Assembly (NCBI GenBank): GCA_017654935.2
Contig: CM065698.1
Location: 50,276,686-50,340,685 of the forward strand
Direction of reading: 5' to 3'
DNA length: 64,000 nucleotides
DNA from: Phymorhynchus buccinoides
Taxonomy: Eukaryota; Mollusca; Gastropoda; Neogastropoda; Raphitomidae
How positions within the stretch are numbered: position 1 is the first letter of the stretch; each line of letters starts with the position of its first letter. Of this stretch, positions 41,912 to 54,240 are shown piece after piece. Below the pieces are notes generated by a model. That model searched no databases, was not told where the DNA came from, and was given only the letters and a program-made list of their open reading frames with translations. The translations under genes were made by a program, and so were the position numbers.

Positions 41912-43550
41912 CACTCTGTGTGTGTGTGTCGACGAAATAGGGTTTTATGCCCTCTGCGGCCCTTCGGCAATGTGTGTGTGTGTGTGTGTACTTCCAAGTG
42001 TTTTATATTGTATTGTAATTTAATTCTTATGATGTATTTACTGTATATTATGCACATCTTATTATTTCTATGTTTATATGTGTGTTGTATATGCATGTCA
42101 GAAAACAAGATTTCCTTTATGTTTTAACGACTTTTTATCTGGACTAACTCCAAACGTTAGATTTGGAGATAAGTATTCAGCTGAGGCAAAAGTGGAATCC
42201 AAGTTTTAAAACATGTATCAGGAATACTAAGCACAGCGTGTCCTCTGCTGTGTCGTATAGAGCTTCTTCAACGGATAGGAACTCATCATAACAGCACCAT
42301 CCACCCTGTAAAAATTCCTATGTTCATTACTATCAGGGAAAAAGAGCCAACATTGCACAGATACATAAGAAGAAAGCAAACCATTTTGCACACACTTCCA
42401 TTTCCATTCAATGTAGTAATCCTTGCTGAATGCAACATTACAGGTGGCTACATCAATGCCTAAAGTACATGTTTTGATAAAATAAAGTAAAATGTGTACA
42501 CAGTACATTGTTGTACCGATATTCTATAACGAATTTGTACCGGGAGATAGTCACCTGTGTTACGCTAATGAGAGCATACAGACACATCATTATGGATCGG
42601 TGTTGTCTTGCTTTCAAGATCAATGACAATTTTAAGAGATTAAAAGGATCAGAGGAAAGAAATTGCCTGTATAACAAACACGTTCTGAAAGGAAGAAACA
42701 ACTAATATTGCCATATAGCGAAAATGTATTTTTCTTTATTCAAAACTAAAAGACAGCAGAGAACCTTAAATGAAGCATGAGTACATTCAGATCTTATCTA
42801 TCTTAGATCCTTGGCAAACATTGCGTATTTCAAAGTAATGAAGACTTTCGATAAACATGATATTCATCACCTACATGTATTTACATGCATATACAGCCGA
42901 ATCCTCTTATTAGAAAACTCGATTATAATCAAGCAAAAAAGTTTTCCCTACCACAGACCTGCCACGTACTGCCACCGGGCATTGCCTCCAGTGTCGTTCC
43001 CACCATATTTATATTTACAAATGTCCCATATGTGTCTGATTCAGACCAAGAGGACGTAAAACTCATTTTCGTCGTCGCAGCCCATGGACCCCTGCCTTGC
43101 AGGTTTTTTGTTATTTCCCAGGAGCACCCATGCATTCAGTCGGGTGAAAGCGATTCAGTTTGCTAAGTTTTTTTTTTTTTTTAATTATGAAGAAAGATCA
43201 AAGAAGTGAATCAATATCTACTGAAGCATACCGTGCACAATGCACAGAAAGTGCTATGTAATGCGGAACGCAAGATCGCTTGTACCGTGTGCCGATGACG
43301 GCGATTTCTCAAGTTGGGGCCCGACTGGGGACTAATGATTGACAAAACAAAACGCATCGCTATCGGTGTTAGCTGCACCGAAAAATGCCCAGAACATAAC
43401 AAATTTCTTCGCTACAAACAATGAAGCCCAGCTGGGTGTCAAAGATTTGACTCGGGCAGAGATTACGCTTGTCGATCATTCGCATGGCCACAGTGTTCGG
43501 CCAGACACAGAGGTATTCGAAGTGAAACTAAAGTAGGACAGATATTTTCC

Positions 43551-43552
<2 letters not shown>

Positions 43553-43593
<41 letters not shown>

Positions 43594-43596
43594 CCC

Positions 43597-43656
<60 letters not shown>
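43553..43656. repeat. (CT)n microsatellite
   Basis: Interrupted once by CCCCCCCTA; longer than its counterpart in copy A. Confidence 0.96.
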
Positions 43657-43661
<5 letters not shown>

Positions 43662-45221
43662 CTGTTGGTCTTTTTCTTTTGTTTGTTGCTGTTTTTATAT
43701 TCATGACTGTCTCTCCTATAGATCAAATGTCATTTATTGTTGTACCCCCTCCCTACCTTCCCTCTCTGTTTCTCTTTCTTTTTGATCTCCATATCACCCC
43801 CCTCCCCCTTTCTGTTTTTTTTTCTCTCTCCCACTCACTTAAGTGTGTGATACTACTGATACAGTGATAGTCACATTTAAAAAATTAAAAAAAATGTTTG
43901 TATAGAAGTAAAGGACCGATCTTGCCGTATTCTTTATATCTACAAGTCTGTATTTGGCGATTCTCAAACTGGTTAACCGGAAGTCGCTTTAGCTCACCCG
44001 CTTCATTTGTGCAAAGGAAGGCAAAACGAGTACCTCCTGCTCAACAAAAGTAGCAATGTGGAGGAAGGATATTTGTGTCGACCAAATCTTTGGAATAGAT
44101 TAGCCCCCGTCTCCGCTGAACAAAACTTCGGACGTTAGGTGAAAATCCGGGTGGAAGGATTTATCGGCTGAAAAAATCTCCTCTTTGTTTTATCTTCATC
44201 CACTTTCATGCCTGACCTGGATTAAGATTAAAATTATAGCCCTGTCAACAACAAAGGCCATTTCATGGCTGTCACCACGTTGAATCACACCACGTTGAAT
44301 CACACCACGTTGAATCACACCACGTTAAACACACACACACACACACATGCAATGAATGACATGCACACAGTGACACAAAGAGACAGTGATACACACAATA
44401 GCACACAAGCATTGGGTCATATAAAAATACTGCAAACTTTATATTCAGTTTCTTAGTGCATGCAAAGTGAAATGTTATGGTCATGCTTTTCATATGAAGT
44501 GATTTCGCGCCGCTGGACATGACTACTGAAAAACCTCAAAACTACTGAAAATGGAACACTTTAAGCAAGTTAATCACAAGTTAATCATCTTTCAATATAG
44601 TTTGTCGCTCAAACGCGCATGACAAACTTCTTTCTTATCTATTATCAAAACTTGGATAACAAAAGTGGCTTATCTTGGTAATTCCTTCTCCCATCCAAAC
44701 TTGTAAATAAGAAAATTACAACTAACTTGTATGATGCAGATGACCAGTGGTCACGTTGACGTCGATTCGACATTTTTACTTTTTAACACTATTGTGTCTT
44801 GAGTAGTACTGCACTTCGTACACTGTAGATGGCAGTGACAATGACCAGTGGTTACTTTGACTTGGAAAATCAAATAGTGATTCTAAACAGCTTATTTCCT
44901 GTCACTCATGACACTAATAATAAGCTGTTAAAGCAAATATTATATATGTAGAATTTACGTCACAGTGACCACTGGTCATCTGGATTATGCATGTGCATAA
45001 ATTATTTGGGGACAAAAAATAAGCTGCTACAAATCAAAATAAGATTTTTACGTCAAAGTGACCACTTGTCATTGTTACTGACCACTGGGCATCTACACTG
45101 TACAGAACATGTCACATCTACATATGGACATACAGACATGCGGACATGTGGACTATTATAGGCATGATCCCCACTGTGACCAATGCTCTGCAGCTGTTGT
45201 GTGTATTGCCTACCCCCCACT

Positions 45222-45448
45222 ATGTACTGCAGTACACCGCGATTTGTCACAGTTGTGGTTCGTTGCATTTTTCCGTCCTATAGGGTGGGGGTAGGGTTAT
45301 GGTTAGGTATAGGGTTAGTATTCCAAAAAGGTTATTAGCTAGAAAGGTTCCTAGAATACAGCTTTATGTATGGTAAGAAAGGCAAAAACGGAAAAATACA
45401 ATTAACCGAGAAATGGGGGGGGGGGGGGGGGGCACATCTTGACCTTTA
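45222..45448. repeat. Foldback element, half copy
   Basis: Copy-B version of 7520-7757, with a G16-type run (about 45417-45432) where copy A has a shorter one. Confidence 0.75.
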
Positions 45449-45722
45449 CCAATGTTTTATATCACACGCTTCCAGGCCTCTTTAGCACTACTTGAAGATC
45501 AGTATATTGGCCTTTATTCTGACTGCAGTTAAGTATTTGACAAAGCGAAATAGCTAAAAAAACAACCACCACAAACAGTTGATATATAGCTGAAGATTTA
45601 TTAAGAAAAGCAAGTTTAAAAATGCATGGAAAATGTATGTTGATTGTTGACCCACGCAAAATAAAAAAAGAATGCATCCAATGGCCTAAAATGTAGCTTG
45701 TGTACATGAATGTGATTTTTTT

Positions 45723-46599
45723 TATAGAAAGTTGACGTCGGTATACTTTCTATGGGTTCTGTTGTAGAATGTATACATTACACGGGCTGAAATGGAGCCT
45801 GTCAATATTACACGGCCAAAAGTGTAGAAAGTAAACAGTATTCCAAAGAGGGGCATCTCGCAACAGTAGATAGATACCATTTGTAAATATAGACGACAAA
45901 TTAAAAAAAAAACTGAACAAAACTTCATTAATGTCCAGCTGATTAGAAATACATAAGGCACAAGACCACAAGGTTTCTGATTTTCTTCATTATCCTGCCT
46001 TTTTTTTAACGAAAGACTTTCAAAAAGATTTCCTCCAGCCGAAGTCAGACTTGCTGAGCCTAGCTATTTCGCATAATGGCAGCATGTCGCAGCTGCACTC
46101 ATATTGACAGGAAAGCGTTTTTTGTTTTTGTTTTGTTTTTTGCTGTCCCATCTTCTGGGCCGTACAGTGGCGTTGCTCCCACGCCGCTCGTTTCTGAATC
46201 CCAATTCGCAGCTACACCCGGGGGGGTTTGTTCAAGTCACAGAAACTGAGACCAGCAGTCCAAGGGGAGCGAATCTATGTTAGGCTGTCAGAGGCAACCA
46301 ACCGAGGAGACACTGCACTTCTGCTGAGTCACTTCGGTGGAGTTCAGTGGAGCCTGTTCAGGACACCACCTACTAAGCCCCCTACTGACGACACTATTCT
46401 CTTAGTCACGGAGCCAAGGCATAGAATGAATTGGATTTTAAGCCGAAACTGAGGTCACCATGAGAGAGCAGGGCATGCAAAGCCACAGAATTTGAGACAT
46501 TATTTAATTTTATGATTGATGGAAAATGAGGCCGATAATAACAATGATGTTGATGCTATGGAGTTCCGTATCGGTCTGAGACTGCATGGCAGGGCTGTA
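45723..46599. other. Region without recognised gene
   Basis: Short inverted phrases around GTATAC...GTAAAC (45740-45840). The frame at 46228-46452 has no known motif. Confidence 0.35.
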
Positions 46600-46882
46600 T
46601 TCTACGCTTCCTTTCATAATAATATCCCGTCGTTAACCAGGCCCAAGAACTACAGACACCTGCAGTGTTGGTCTTGCAATTAGAGCAACACTCTCAGAAT
46701 CGCATCCGTTAAGTGGATGAAACTCGACTGTGTGGTTTCAGTCTTCCCATTGAGCCCATAGCCACTCACTCTGGGTAGGAGTCGGTCCAGGACTGAAGAA
46801 ACCCTCGCCTCTGATGGGATTTGAACCCAAGACCTCCCAGCCAGTAGTCAGCGACGCTAACCACTATACACCACAGCGGCTG
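46600..46882 (-). mobile_element. SINE with tRNA-like head
   Basis: On the minus strand it begins CAGCCGCTGTGGTGTATAGT, with the A-box-like TATAGTGGTTAGCGTCGC, then B box GGGTTCAAATCCCATC about 35 bases on. The 3' boundary is uncertain. A family distinct from the SINE at 3921. Confidence 0.6.
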
Positions 46883-46929
46883 GTGGAAAGCGTTTTTCTT
46901 ATATCCGAGTTTGATAATATATAAGAAAG

Positions 46930-46997
46930 AAGGAGTTCGGCCAGGGGGGAAAATGGCTTGATTATTAGCGAGTTTTCTTATAAGCGGGTTCGGCTGT
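46930..46997. repeat. Dispersed repeat, inverted relative to 5266-5330
   Basis: GCTTGATTATTAGCGAGTTT then TTCGGCTG match the reverse complement of 5270-5325. Confidence 0.6.
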
Positions 46998-47410
46998 AGT
47001 CCAATTGTCATGAAGGAGGCTGCAACAGAGATAACACTGGCCCTCTCAATGCTCTATCAGGCATCCCTTAACGCTGGTGTGGTTCTGGTTGACTGGAGGC
47101 AGGCATTCATCACCCCAGTATTCAAGAAAAATACAACGTTGCAGATTAAAGGCCAATCTCTCCGCTGACTGTCCCCTGCAAGCGCCTTGAGCACATCATT
47201 GTCAAGAACATAATGGTATATGCAGAGGTCAACAACACCCTGTGCCCTCAACAGCATGGCTTCAGAAAACGCCACGCTTGTGAGTCCCAACTCATCTGTT
47301 TTGTCAGAGGCTCTAGAAAGAGGTAATCAGGAGGATGCCTTAGTAATGGATTTCTAAGAGGCTTTTGACAAAGTTAGCCATGCCCTCCTCGTCATGCCAC
47401 TACGTATGCA
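46998..47410 (+). pseudogene. LINE RT N-terminal fragment
   Basis: The frame reads MKEAATEITLALSMLYQASL and VVLVDWRQAFITPVFKKN. After a frame change near 47145 come PISPLTVPCKRLEHIIVKNI and CPQQHGFRKRHACESQLI, then FDKVSHALLV. These are RT blocks 1-3 of a Jockey/CR1-group LINE. The overlap in content with 48172 onward (TPQQHGFRSKRSCEAQLIE) shows they are two separate copies. Truncated before the catalytic YADD/FADD block. Confidence 0.75.
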
Positions 47411-48166
47411 GAATCCGCAAACACATAATTATATGATTTTCATCATTTCAAAACATGCTAAAATCCAAAACGCTACATAAAACGTACTTGGTAATAACAT
47501 GGTTCCACTGAGCATGCTACGGATGCATAACAGTACACAATGCACATACTAAAATATGAAACAGCACATTAAGACAATACAAAACATATACATAGCCTAC
47601 TTACATACAGAAGACCTCAACTCAAGAAGCTCGCCTCATGGGAAGAGAGATGATAACTTGATTTATATCCCCCAAACAGTGTGCTCTGTGTGTATGTATG
47701 TGTGCGAGCATTATATACATTGGTGTGTGTGTGTATGCCGGTGTGTGTGTTTGTACAAAATTATTTGTATTTTAATTTATGAGCATACATATGCAAGTGC
47801 TCACATGTCTGCACATGCGTGTATGCAATTGCGTCTGTCCATAACATTGTTTCTTGCACACAAATAGAATACTCATGCGCAAGCATAAAATATGCACACA
47901 CACATCATAATGATGACATATATATATATATATATATGCATGCTCACACATATAGTGAATAGTTGTATAGTACATAATACACACAGATATGTGCATGTGC
48001 GTACTGACATGCAGGGTGACACACACACACAACAAATTAAAGTGTGTGCATGAACACACAGTCTTCTACACAGACACCAGACATAAATACAGACGGGAGA
48101 GAGAGAGGGAGAGAGAGAGATGCAAGTCAGAGAGAGGAACAGTGGAAGGGAGAGTGAGAAAAGGGA
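47411..48166. other. Gene-free region with microsatellites
   Basis: (TG)n about 47690-47755, (TA)n 47919-47938, CA tracts and (GA)n 48095-48120. No coding feature. Confidence 0.6.
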
Positions 48167-49436
48167 GCATGTCATGGTCAGCTCCATAATGAAACACCTG
48201 GAGCAGAATAACATCCTGACCCCTCAGCAGCATGGCTTCAGATCCAAACGCAGCTGCGAGGCTCAGCTCATTGAACTAATGGAGGAGCTGACAGAGAATC
48301 TGGAATCCGGAAAACAGACAGACATGATAATCATGGACTTTGCCAAGGACTTTGACAAGGTCAGTCATAGCCTTCTGCTGCACAAACTACGCATGTATGG
48401 CATAAGGGGCAATGTCAACAGATGGGTGGCGGACTTCCTCCTCGGCCGACGGCAGGCTGTCGTTCTTGGGGGCACCCAGTCTGCCTACATCAGTGTGAAA
48501 TCAGGCATGCCACAGGGATCAGTGCTAGGCCCATGCCTATATCTGGTATACATAAATGACTTGCCAGAAAAACTGTCTTCAAATGCGAGGCTCTTTGCTG
48601 ACGACACAGCAGTCTACAGGCTCATCTGCTCAGGGGAGGACCATGCCTGCTTACAGAAAGACCTCCAACGCCTTGAAGAATGGGAGAAGAAGTGGGACAT
48701 GTAGTTTCACCCTGGGAAGTGCCAGACTCTGCCTTTCACCCGCAGCAGGAAGCCTTCGCACCACCCGTACCAACTGCATGGACACACCTTGGACACCGTC
48801 TAAACAGCCAAGTATCAAGGTGTCACCATACAAGCAACTGGCAGCTGGGATGTGCATGTCAGTGAACACCATTATGGCAAATGCCAGCCAAACACTTGGC
48901 TTCTTTCGAAGGAACCTGAAGATAGCCTCCACTGAACTGCGAGAGAAAGCCTACATGGCATTTGTCAGACCTCTCCTTGAGTTTGCATGCACGGTCTGGG
49001 ACCCATTCACTCAGAAGAGTATAGACAAGGTGGCAGCAATCCAACGCAGGGCTGCCAGATTTGTCTTAAATAGATACCATAGGACAGCCAGCGTTACCGA
49101 CATGTTTACAGAGGCTCAGATGGAATCCACTGCAGCAACGCCGACAAGCCACCAGACTCGGCTGGTGGCCCCACTCAGGGGTCATCAGTCTAACAACCAA
49201 GCAAAAGCCCCCCCTCCCCCTCCCCCTTTTCCCCTCTCCCCCCCCCCCACCCCCCCCCTCCCCTGCAGATTCCCATCAAGATAGGCGTTTTTCCTTTTGT
49301 CTGTCCTCTCTCCTCTGTCTTTAATCTTCGGCCTCCTGGCCCTTTCTTCCTGCATATGTAGATGAACCTCCCAGGTTCCATGGCATAATAATCAGTGTGT
49401 TGATTGTGGCTACGTACTGCAAAGAAGAAGAAGAAG
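48167..49436 (+). pseudogene. LINE reverse transcriptase with 3' end
   Basis: RT from MKHLEQNNILTPQQHGFRSK through TDMIIMDFAKDFDKVSHSLL (first catalytic Asp), VKSGMPQGSVLGPCLYLVYI and ARLFADDTAVYRLI (catalytic Asp pair). The frame stops at TAG after KKWDM (48704). A frame change near 48780 recovers NTIMANASQTLGFFRRNLKI, RPLLEFACTVWDPFTQKSID and KVAAIQRRAARFVLNRYHR. The C-terminus runs into C-rich sequence (49200-49262). The element ends with GGCTACGTACTGC and (AAG)n at 49422-49436, a LINE-type tail like that at 8566. Jockey/CR1 group; 5' truncated. Confidence 0.85.
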
Positions 49437-49884
49437 GGCTTTATGCCCTCTGCGGCCTTTCGGCCATGTGGGCATCAGTGGAAGGGAGCAAAAATAGCTC
49501 GACTTTCCCACTTGTACAAAAAATTCCCCCACCTTCTAGAAGTCACAGCAGAAGCCACTCTGTACTAAGACCTCTAGTTTCGGTTTGTTCAACGCCGAGG
49601 TTGCTGTTTTGTTTTTACTCTTTTGTTTTTGCTTTTATATATTTTCTGCATCATCATAATTTTTGGGAGAAAATAATTAATTTAGGCCTAGTCCATAAAC
49701 CAAGAAAACGTATAGTAGCAAAAATCGTCAGCAGAATGAAGTTGGCTGTTGACAGTACAATCGCATATGGTTGCTGTTTGCATAGTCTTAACCAACAACA
49801 CGTTTTGACTGGGTTTTTTAATAAATATTTGTTTTTAATACCTTTTATGCCGCGAAGGTGCAAAAACAAAGTTGTCATCATCAT
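49437..49884. other. Intergenic, no gene recognised
   Basis: Starts with GGGCTTTATGCCCTCTGCGG, a phrase also found at 4330 and 41940. Remainder AT-rich and featureless. Confidence 0.35.
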
Positions 49885-50070
49885 CGATGATCATTAAAAA
49901 CAATTTGAATACGTTTATAAGCTCTATTTTTGATATCCACCGATTACGCTAATATCTATCGATATTTGCGCAAACGATGGATCCATCAATTGCGCAAGCA
50001 AATCGATCGATCATGCTAAGCCGGAAGTTAATGATCGAAAGATATAGTTCGTCGCTCAAACGCGCAGAAC
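49885..50070. repeat. Inverted repeat, partner at 38507-38704
   Basis: Reverse complement of 38507-38704. The pair brackets 11.2 kb containing duplication copy B. Confidence 0.85.
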
Positions 50071-50386
50071 AGGCGAGACTTGAGATGGCGTTGGTGTGAT
50101 TTTCCCATTTACCCGGGGTTTATTTTTACGGGGGTACCTTTTTCTAGGTAGTGACACACCAAGTCCGAGTGCACGAAATTGGGAGACGGTATCTGGCGCA
50201 AGGCGGGAGGTCGGAGGGATGGCTAGGAGTTCGGCACGCGTGTACTTCATGTGTGTAGCGTCGTTTCTGGTCTGGCACGGCTCATTGGCGTGCGCGTGCT
50301 GGCGGTCGGTTGGAAGAGCGCGGTTGAAAACGGCTGGGGCATGGCAAAGGCGCTGTTCTTGCCTGGCCGGATGAAGCAGCTGACCA
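50071..50386 (-). pseudogene. LINE ORF2 5' leader fragment
   Basis: The minus frame includes RNDATHMKYTRAELLAIPPT and FRALGLGVSLPRKRYPRKNK, followed by a basic tail. Y(T/S)RxELL then a short linker and a basic RKYRG-like patch is a leader often seen ahead of the endonuclease in invertebrate LINEs. The endonuclease itself is absent. Identification is by resemblance only. Confidence 0.4.
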
Positions 50387-50466
50387 GGGACGGTATTCAT
50401 GTCGAGATAGCATGAGACTTAGCATGATGCTAACTTAGAAGCTCTTCCAAAAGTCCTATTAAATCT
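50387..50466. mobile_element. Half copy of the 155-bp MITE
   Basis: GGGACGGTATTCATGTCGAG to CCTATTAAATC equals the reverse complement of the right arm of the element at 51928-52082. Confidence 0.85.
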
Positions 50467-50699
50467 CCCTGGCAGGCTGCTGGCATTGGGAGGAAATGGC
50501 TGCGCTGGCAAATTCAAATTTGCAGCCCTCGCCAACAGAAAAATATGTAGCCAGATGAATCTAACACTGGGATGGACAAACAAAGTCCACGGAAGAAAGA
50601 AGTCCCACATGATGAAGCCACATGCACAATATAAAGTTCAAACACGAACTAGATCACAACAAACACACGCATAAACAGGAGAAGCTCAGTCACTCGAAC

Positions 50700-50945
50700 C
50701 TACTGGCAAGCGACCCTCTCACACACACACGCGCGCGCGCAACGCAGGCGCATGTGCAAGCACCACCATACACACAATACACAATACACACTAACATGCA
50801 CACACGTATACACAAAATGAAAGCTTACTTGTAAGCATATAAATACACACACTTACACAAACACACATACATACACACACGCGCGCGTGCACGCACGCAC
50901 ACATGTACATAAATCCGTACACAGGGGGGGGGGGGGGGGGGGGGT
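50700..50945. repeat. (CA)n microsatellites and poly(G)21
   Basis: CA/GCGC tracts 50710-50905, then G21 at 50924-50944. Confidence 0.94.
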
Positions 50946-51107
50946 ATATCCAGGGCCAGGGGGATCTATTCTGGCCTGGGCCAGTTTATACCCGGGTATA
51001 TTTGGGGCCAGAGGTATATTCTGGCCGGTTTCACCGGGTTTGATGGTTACGAGGCGAACGCGTTGCATCTGAGCCACTTGACCATATTATAGAGACTTTT
51101 TTTTTAC

Positions 51108-51173
51108 AGTGTGTGTGTGTGTGCGTGTGCGTACGTACGTGCGCGCGCGCGTGCGGGCCGCGTGTGTGCATGC

Positions 51174-51256
<83 letters not shown>

Positions 51257-51294
51257 TGCGGGTGTGTGTGTGTGTGTGTGTGTGTGTGCGGTCG

Positions 51295-51370
<76 letters not shown>

Positions 51371-51383
51371 GTGTGTGTGTGTA

Positions 51384-51419
<36 letters not shown>

Positions 51420-51440
51420 TGTGTGCGCGTGTGCGTGTTT
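51108..51440. repeat. (GT)n microsatellite, about 330 bp
   Basis: GT repeats with CG-rich interruptions (51140-51190). It lies in the presumed intron downstream of the exon at 51553-51699. Confidence 0.97.
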
Positions 51441-51552
51441 ATTTAGGTCCAGCAGTCCCTGTCGAATTGCATTTGACCACAGACCACATGCCATTCTAAT
51501 TCTGTCTCCGATCATTTCACAACATTGCAGAATACAAACGGTCACGGCTTAC

Positions 51553-51699
51553 CAGTCTGAATGTCGTAATCCCCACCAAGTGCCTCATTGCACCGAGGGT
51601 TGGCAGCAGAGCAGTTCCCTACACACATCATCAGTCCCAGGGCAACGGTGGCCCAGCTCGCCAGATGCTTTGTAGTGGTCCACGACATTGTTACGACAG
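51553..51699 (-). CDS. Exon encoding a signal peptide (secreted or membrane precursor, N-terminus)
   Basis: Minus-strand exon bounded by an acceptor GGTTCCTTTCCAG (ending at 51700) and a donor ACTG|GTAAGC (exon ends 51553). Eleven untranslated bases precede ATG at 51688-51686. The 45 complete codons start MSWTTTKHLASWATVALG and contain a classic signal peptide: basic start, hydrophobic core to about residue 23, then GNCSA and a likely cleavage before ANPRCNEALGG. The exon ends in phase 1. The mature part begins with one Cys and an acidic GGDYDIQT. Upstream, 53779-53870 could be the untranslated first exon behind a TATA box. Downstream coding exons were not found; the (GT)n tract and MITE/LINE debris follow. 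Protein family unknown. This is the strongest sign of a host gene in the window. Confidence 0.6.
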
Positions 51700-51927
51700 C
51701 TGGAAAGGAACCAGCATTGCTTGCATCGATTGACTCATTACATGTATATCCTTACGATAAGTCACGATAACTAATAATCATCATCAATTGTGACCCAGCA
51801 CCACGAAGGGGACAGTCAGTCGCTGGGGTAATCTCGCACAACAGGAACGATTTTGTTTCATGGGTATTTCCGTGCTCTCTAACGTCTTATCTTTCATATC
51901 CATAAAGATTAATCTTTAATATTATTC

Positions 51928-52082
51928 TGGGACGGTATTCACGTTGAGATAGCATGAGACTTAGCATGATGCTAACTTAGAAGCCCTTCCAATGTCCTAT
52001 AGGATTTAATAGGACTTTTGGAAGAGCTTCTATGTTAGCATCATGCTAAGTCTCATGCTATCTCGACATGAATACCGTCCCA
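51928..52082. mobile_element. 155-bp palindromic MITE
   Basis: The arms TGGGACGGTATTCACGTTGA... and ...TCGACATGAATACCGTCCCA are inverted over ~70 bp each with a few mismatches and almost no loop. It lies in the presumed first intron of the signal-peptide gene. Flanking duplication unclear. Confidence 0.88.
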
Positions 52083-53149
52083 GTCTTTAAATATGAAAAA
52101 AAAGTACTTTAAAACCCTTTCAACGCTAGCCATTCCTCAGCCAAAAAATACCATTAAACTTACCCGGGTAGAGAAAAGATGTTATCTACAATAGTGGGGA
52201 TTCCTCTGTGATGTGCATAACATAGGGCCTATCCTTACCTTCCACAATTAAGCACATAAGGTAACTGGATACTAGACCCTCGTTTGATGTCTTTTAGTGA
52301 CATGGGTGTTAAATCATTATGGTGCCAAGAGGCGACAGTGGCGATGAAAGGGTTTTAAAAACATTAGTAGGTTGATGCATTTTCTTAGGATAAACAAGGC
52401 TTCAGACTGTCATTTCGCAACATGTCCGATAATCACACCTTACCAAAGTTAAATGTTCATAAGTCTGCAACAAAAAAGGATACAAGAATGTTTTTATATC
52501 ATTATAAAGAGCATTGCCTGAAGTTTCCAACTGCGCCATTTTCTCAGAATGGTCATTTTGACACTTAAAGATTCACCAGATCACGTGTCAAAATCACGGG
52601 TTTCACGTGTTTTCCCTCTTATACCTGGAAATAAATCTTGTTTTGACCAAGTCTGACTCCCATATAAATGGCCCCAAATTGAAACCGACACATCAGTTTA
52701 AAGAACAGCCTCAATTTGAATATGGGGAAATTCGTATGTGGGTCACATTACCCAGAAAAAATACAAGGGACTTAATCGTGGTGCGTCACTGCGTCTTTAA
52801 TAGATCTTTCGTGGTGCTGGGTCACGATACGTGCAGGAAGCCGAGAGAGCGCGAAAGATAGAAGAGAGAGCACTGGATAGCGTTCCTCAAAAGATGAAGA
52901 CTCAGCTTTTGTTGGCCCACATTACAGAGGAATCGGAGTTGAACTCGAACGCAAAAGGAGAACTACCATAAAATGGAAGAACCGTAGGCAGGAGATTCTA
53001 GTATTTGTGATTTAGTGAATGACGCGTTACGTTATCGTAAGGAAACTCCTGAAAGCCTTGAAAAAAGGCACAATGACTCAGTCTAATACACAACCGCCCG
53101 CATATTTTGCCAGTAATTGCGGTGGACTCTTATATTTAAGGTCGTAAAT
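52083..53149. other. Presumed intron, no repeat recognised
   Basis: If the two minus-strand exons belong together this is intron sequence. The plus frame at 52607-52861 has no recognised motif. Confidence 0.35.
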
Positions 53150-53735
53150 GCCTATGCTTCAAACAAACTGAAAATCAATACGCAAAACAAAGATCAAAGT
53201 GTCTGCACTTACAACACACTGACAATAAATATCAAACAAATATAAACTGAAATGTATGCGCTTCCAACAGACTGAAAATAAATGTGCGAAATTTAAAAAA
53301 AAAAAATCTGTGCTCACAACAAACTGATAATGTGCGACGTGAGAAAAATGTTTGTACTTACAACAGACTGAAATTCAACGCGTGAAATAAAATGTTTGTA
53401 CTTACAACAGACTGATAACCAACGTGCTAAATCAGATTTGAAATATAATATTATGTAGGCTATGTTGTAACAACAAACTGATAATATGCAAAACAGAACT
53501 CGAAAAGGCTGTACTTACATCAGATTGATTATCAGTGTGCGAAATAAAAATAAAACAAGTATTTACAACAGGCTGATAATTCATGTGCGAAATTAAAAAC
53601 AAAGACCACTCTGTACTTACAACAGACTGAAAATCAATGTGCGAATGAAACAAGCAAACGTCTGATACAACAGATCAACAAAACCCAAGCAATAAGGTGC
53701 GCAATTCAACTGAACGACTTACAACAGACCGGGCA
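53150..53735. repeat. Degenerate tandem repeat, ~50-60-bp units
   Basis: About ten diverged units share (TG)TACTTACAACAGACTGA followed by ATCAATGTGCGAAAT-like sequence. Each carries GTAAGT on the minus strand. Confidence 0.65.
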
Positions 53736-53778
53736 TGGTAAAACAGAAACACTGAACAAGAAACAGAGAAATTCTCAC

Positions 53779-53870
53779 CTAGCTGACTGTGTCTGGTTCT
53801 TGAAAGATTTGACAGTAATGATGAAGACAGTATCGGCCAGTGGAAACAATGATCTTACTTCTCATCGATC
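53779..53870 (-). other. Candidate untranslated first exon
   Basis: The minus segment ends in CAGCTAG|GTGAGAAT, a good donor at 53779/53778. It starts about 30 bases after the TATA box at 53905-53900. A short frame (ATG at about 53866) ends in TAG exactly at the splice junction and would be an upstream ORF. Start inferred from TATA spacing. Partner exon proposed at 51553-51699. Confidence 0.4.
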
Positions 53871-53899
53871 GGAACTCCAGCCCACACCTGACTAGCTGA

Positions 53900-53905
53900 T
53901 TTATA
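53900..53905 (-). promoter_or_regulatory. TATA box
   Basis: TATAAA on the minus strand in GGTATAAATCAGC, upstream of the candidate first exon. Confidence 0.4.
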
Positions 53906-54240
53906 CCTTTTCTACTTTGTCCTGAACACGTCAGCAATAAGCATCGCGTGGGGGCCAGCTGGGACTAATCTTTTTCAAACATAGGGGGCGTGTGACAACG
54001 CGCTATGTCATAATGTTGCGAATTGCAATACACTCTAATATTATATTCAGACGTCATTTTATGCATATATGAGCTTGGCAAGTGACGTGTGTGGAGGTGT
54101 TTTCAGGTGTTCGGAAGTGCGTCGCACATGTGTTCGTCAGTGTGTGCGTCATGCATAGGTGTATGCAAACATCTTTTAAAGTTTGAGGAGGGGAAAATAA
54201 CACCCCAGCCAGTATGATGTTTATTTTTTTCTCATATTTT

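Larger units (their letters stand above)
41184..45722 (+). repeat. Large duplication, copy B
   Basis: Counterpart of 3472-8026. Differences include a 100-bp deletion inside the SINE, a longer (CT)n, an extra CACACCACGTTGAAT unit near 44300, an ~18-bp insertion near 44150 and a ~20-bp deletion near 45103. No unique gene is visible in it. Confidence 0.9.

Noticed and set aside
46790..46882. Functional tRNA gene (minus strand)
   Set aside because: A and B boxes are present, but the cloverleaf is not maintained and the sequence continues as a SINE body.
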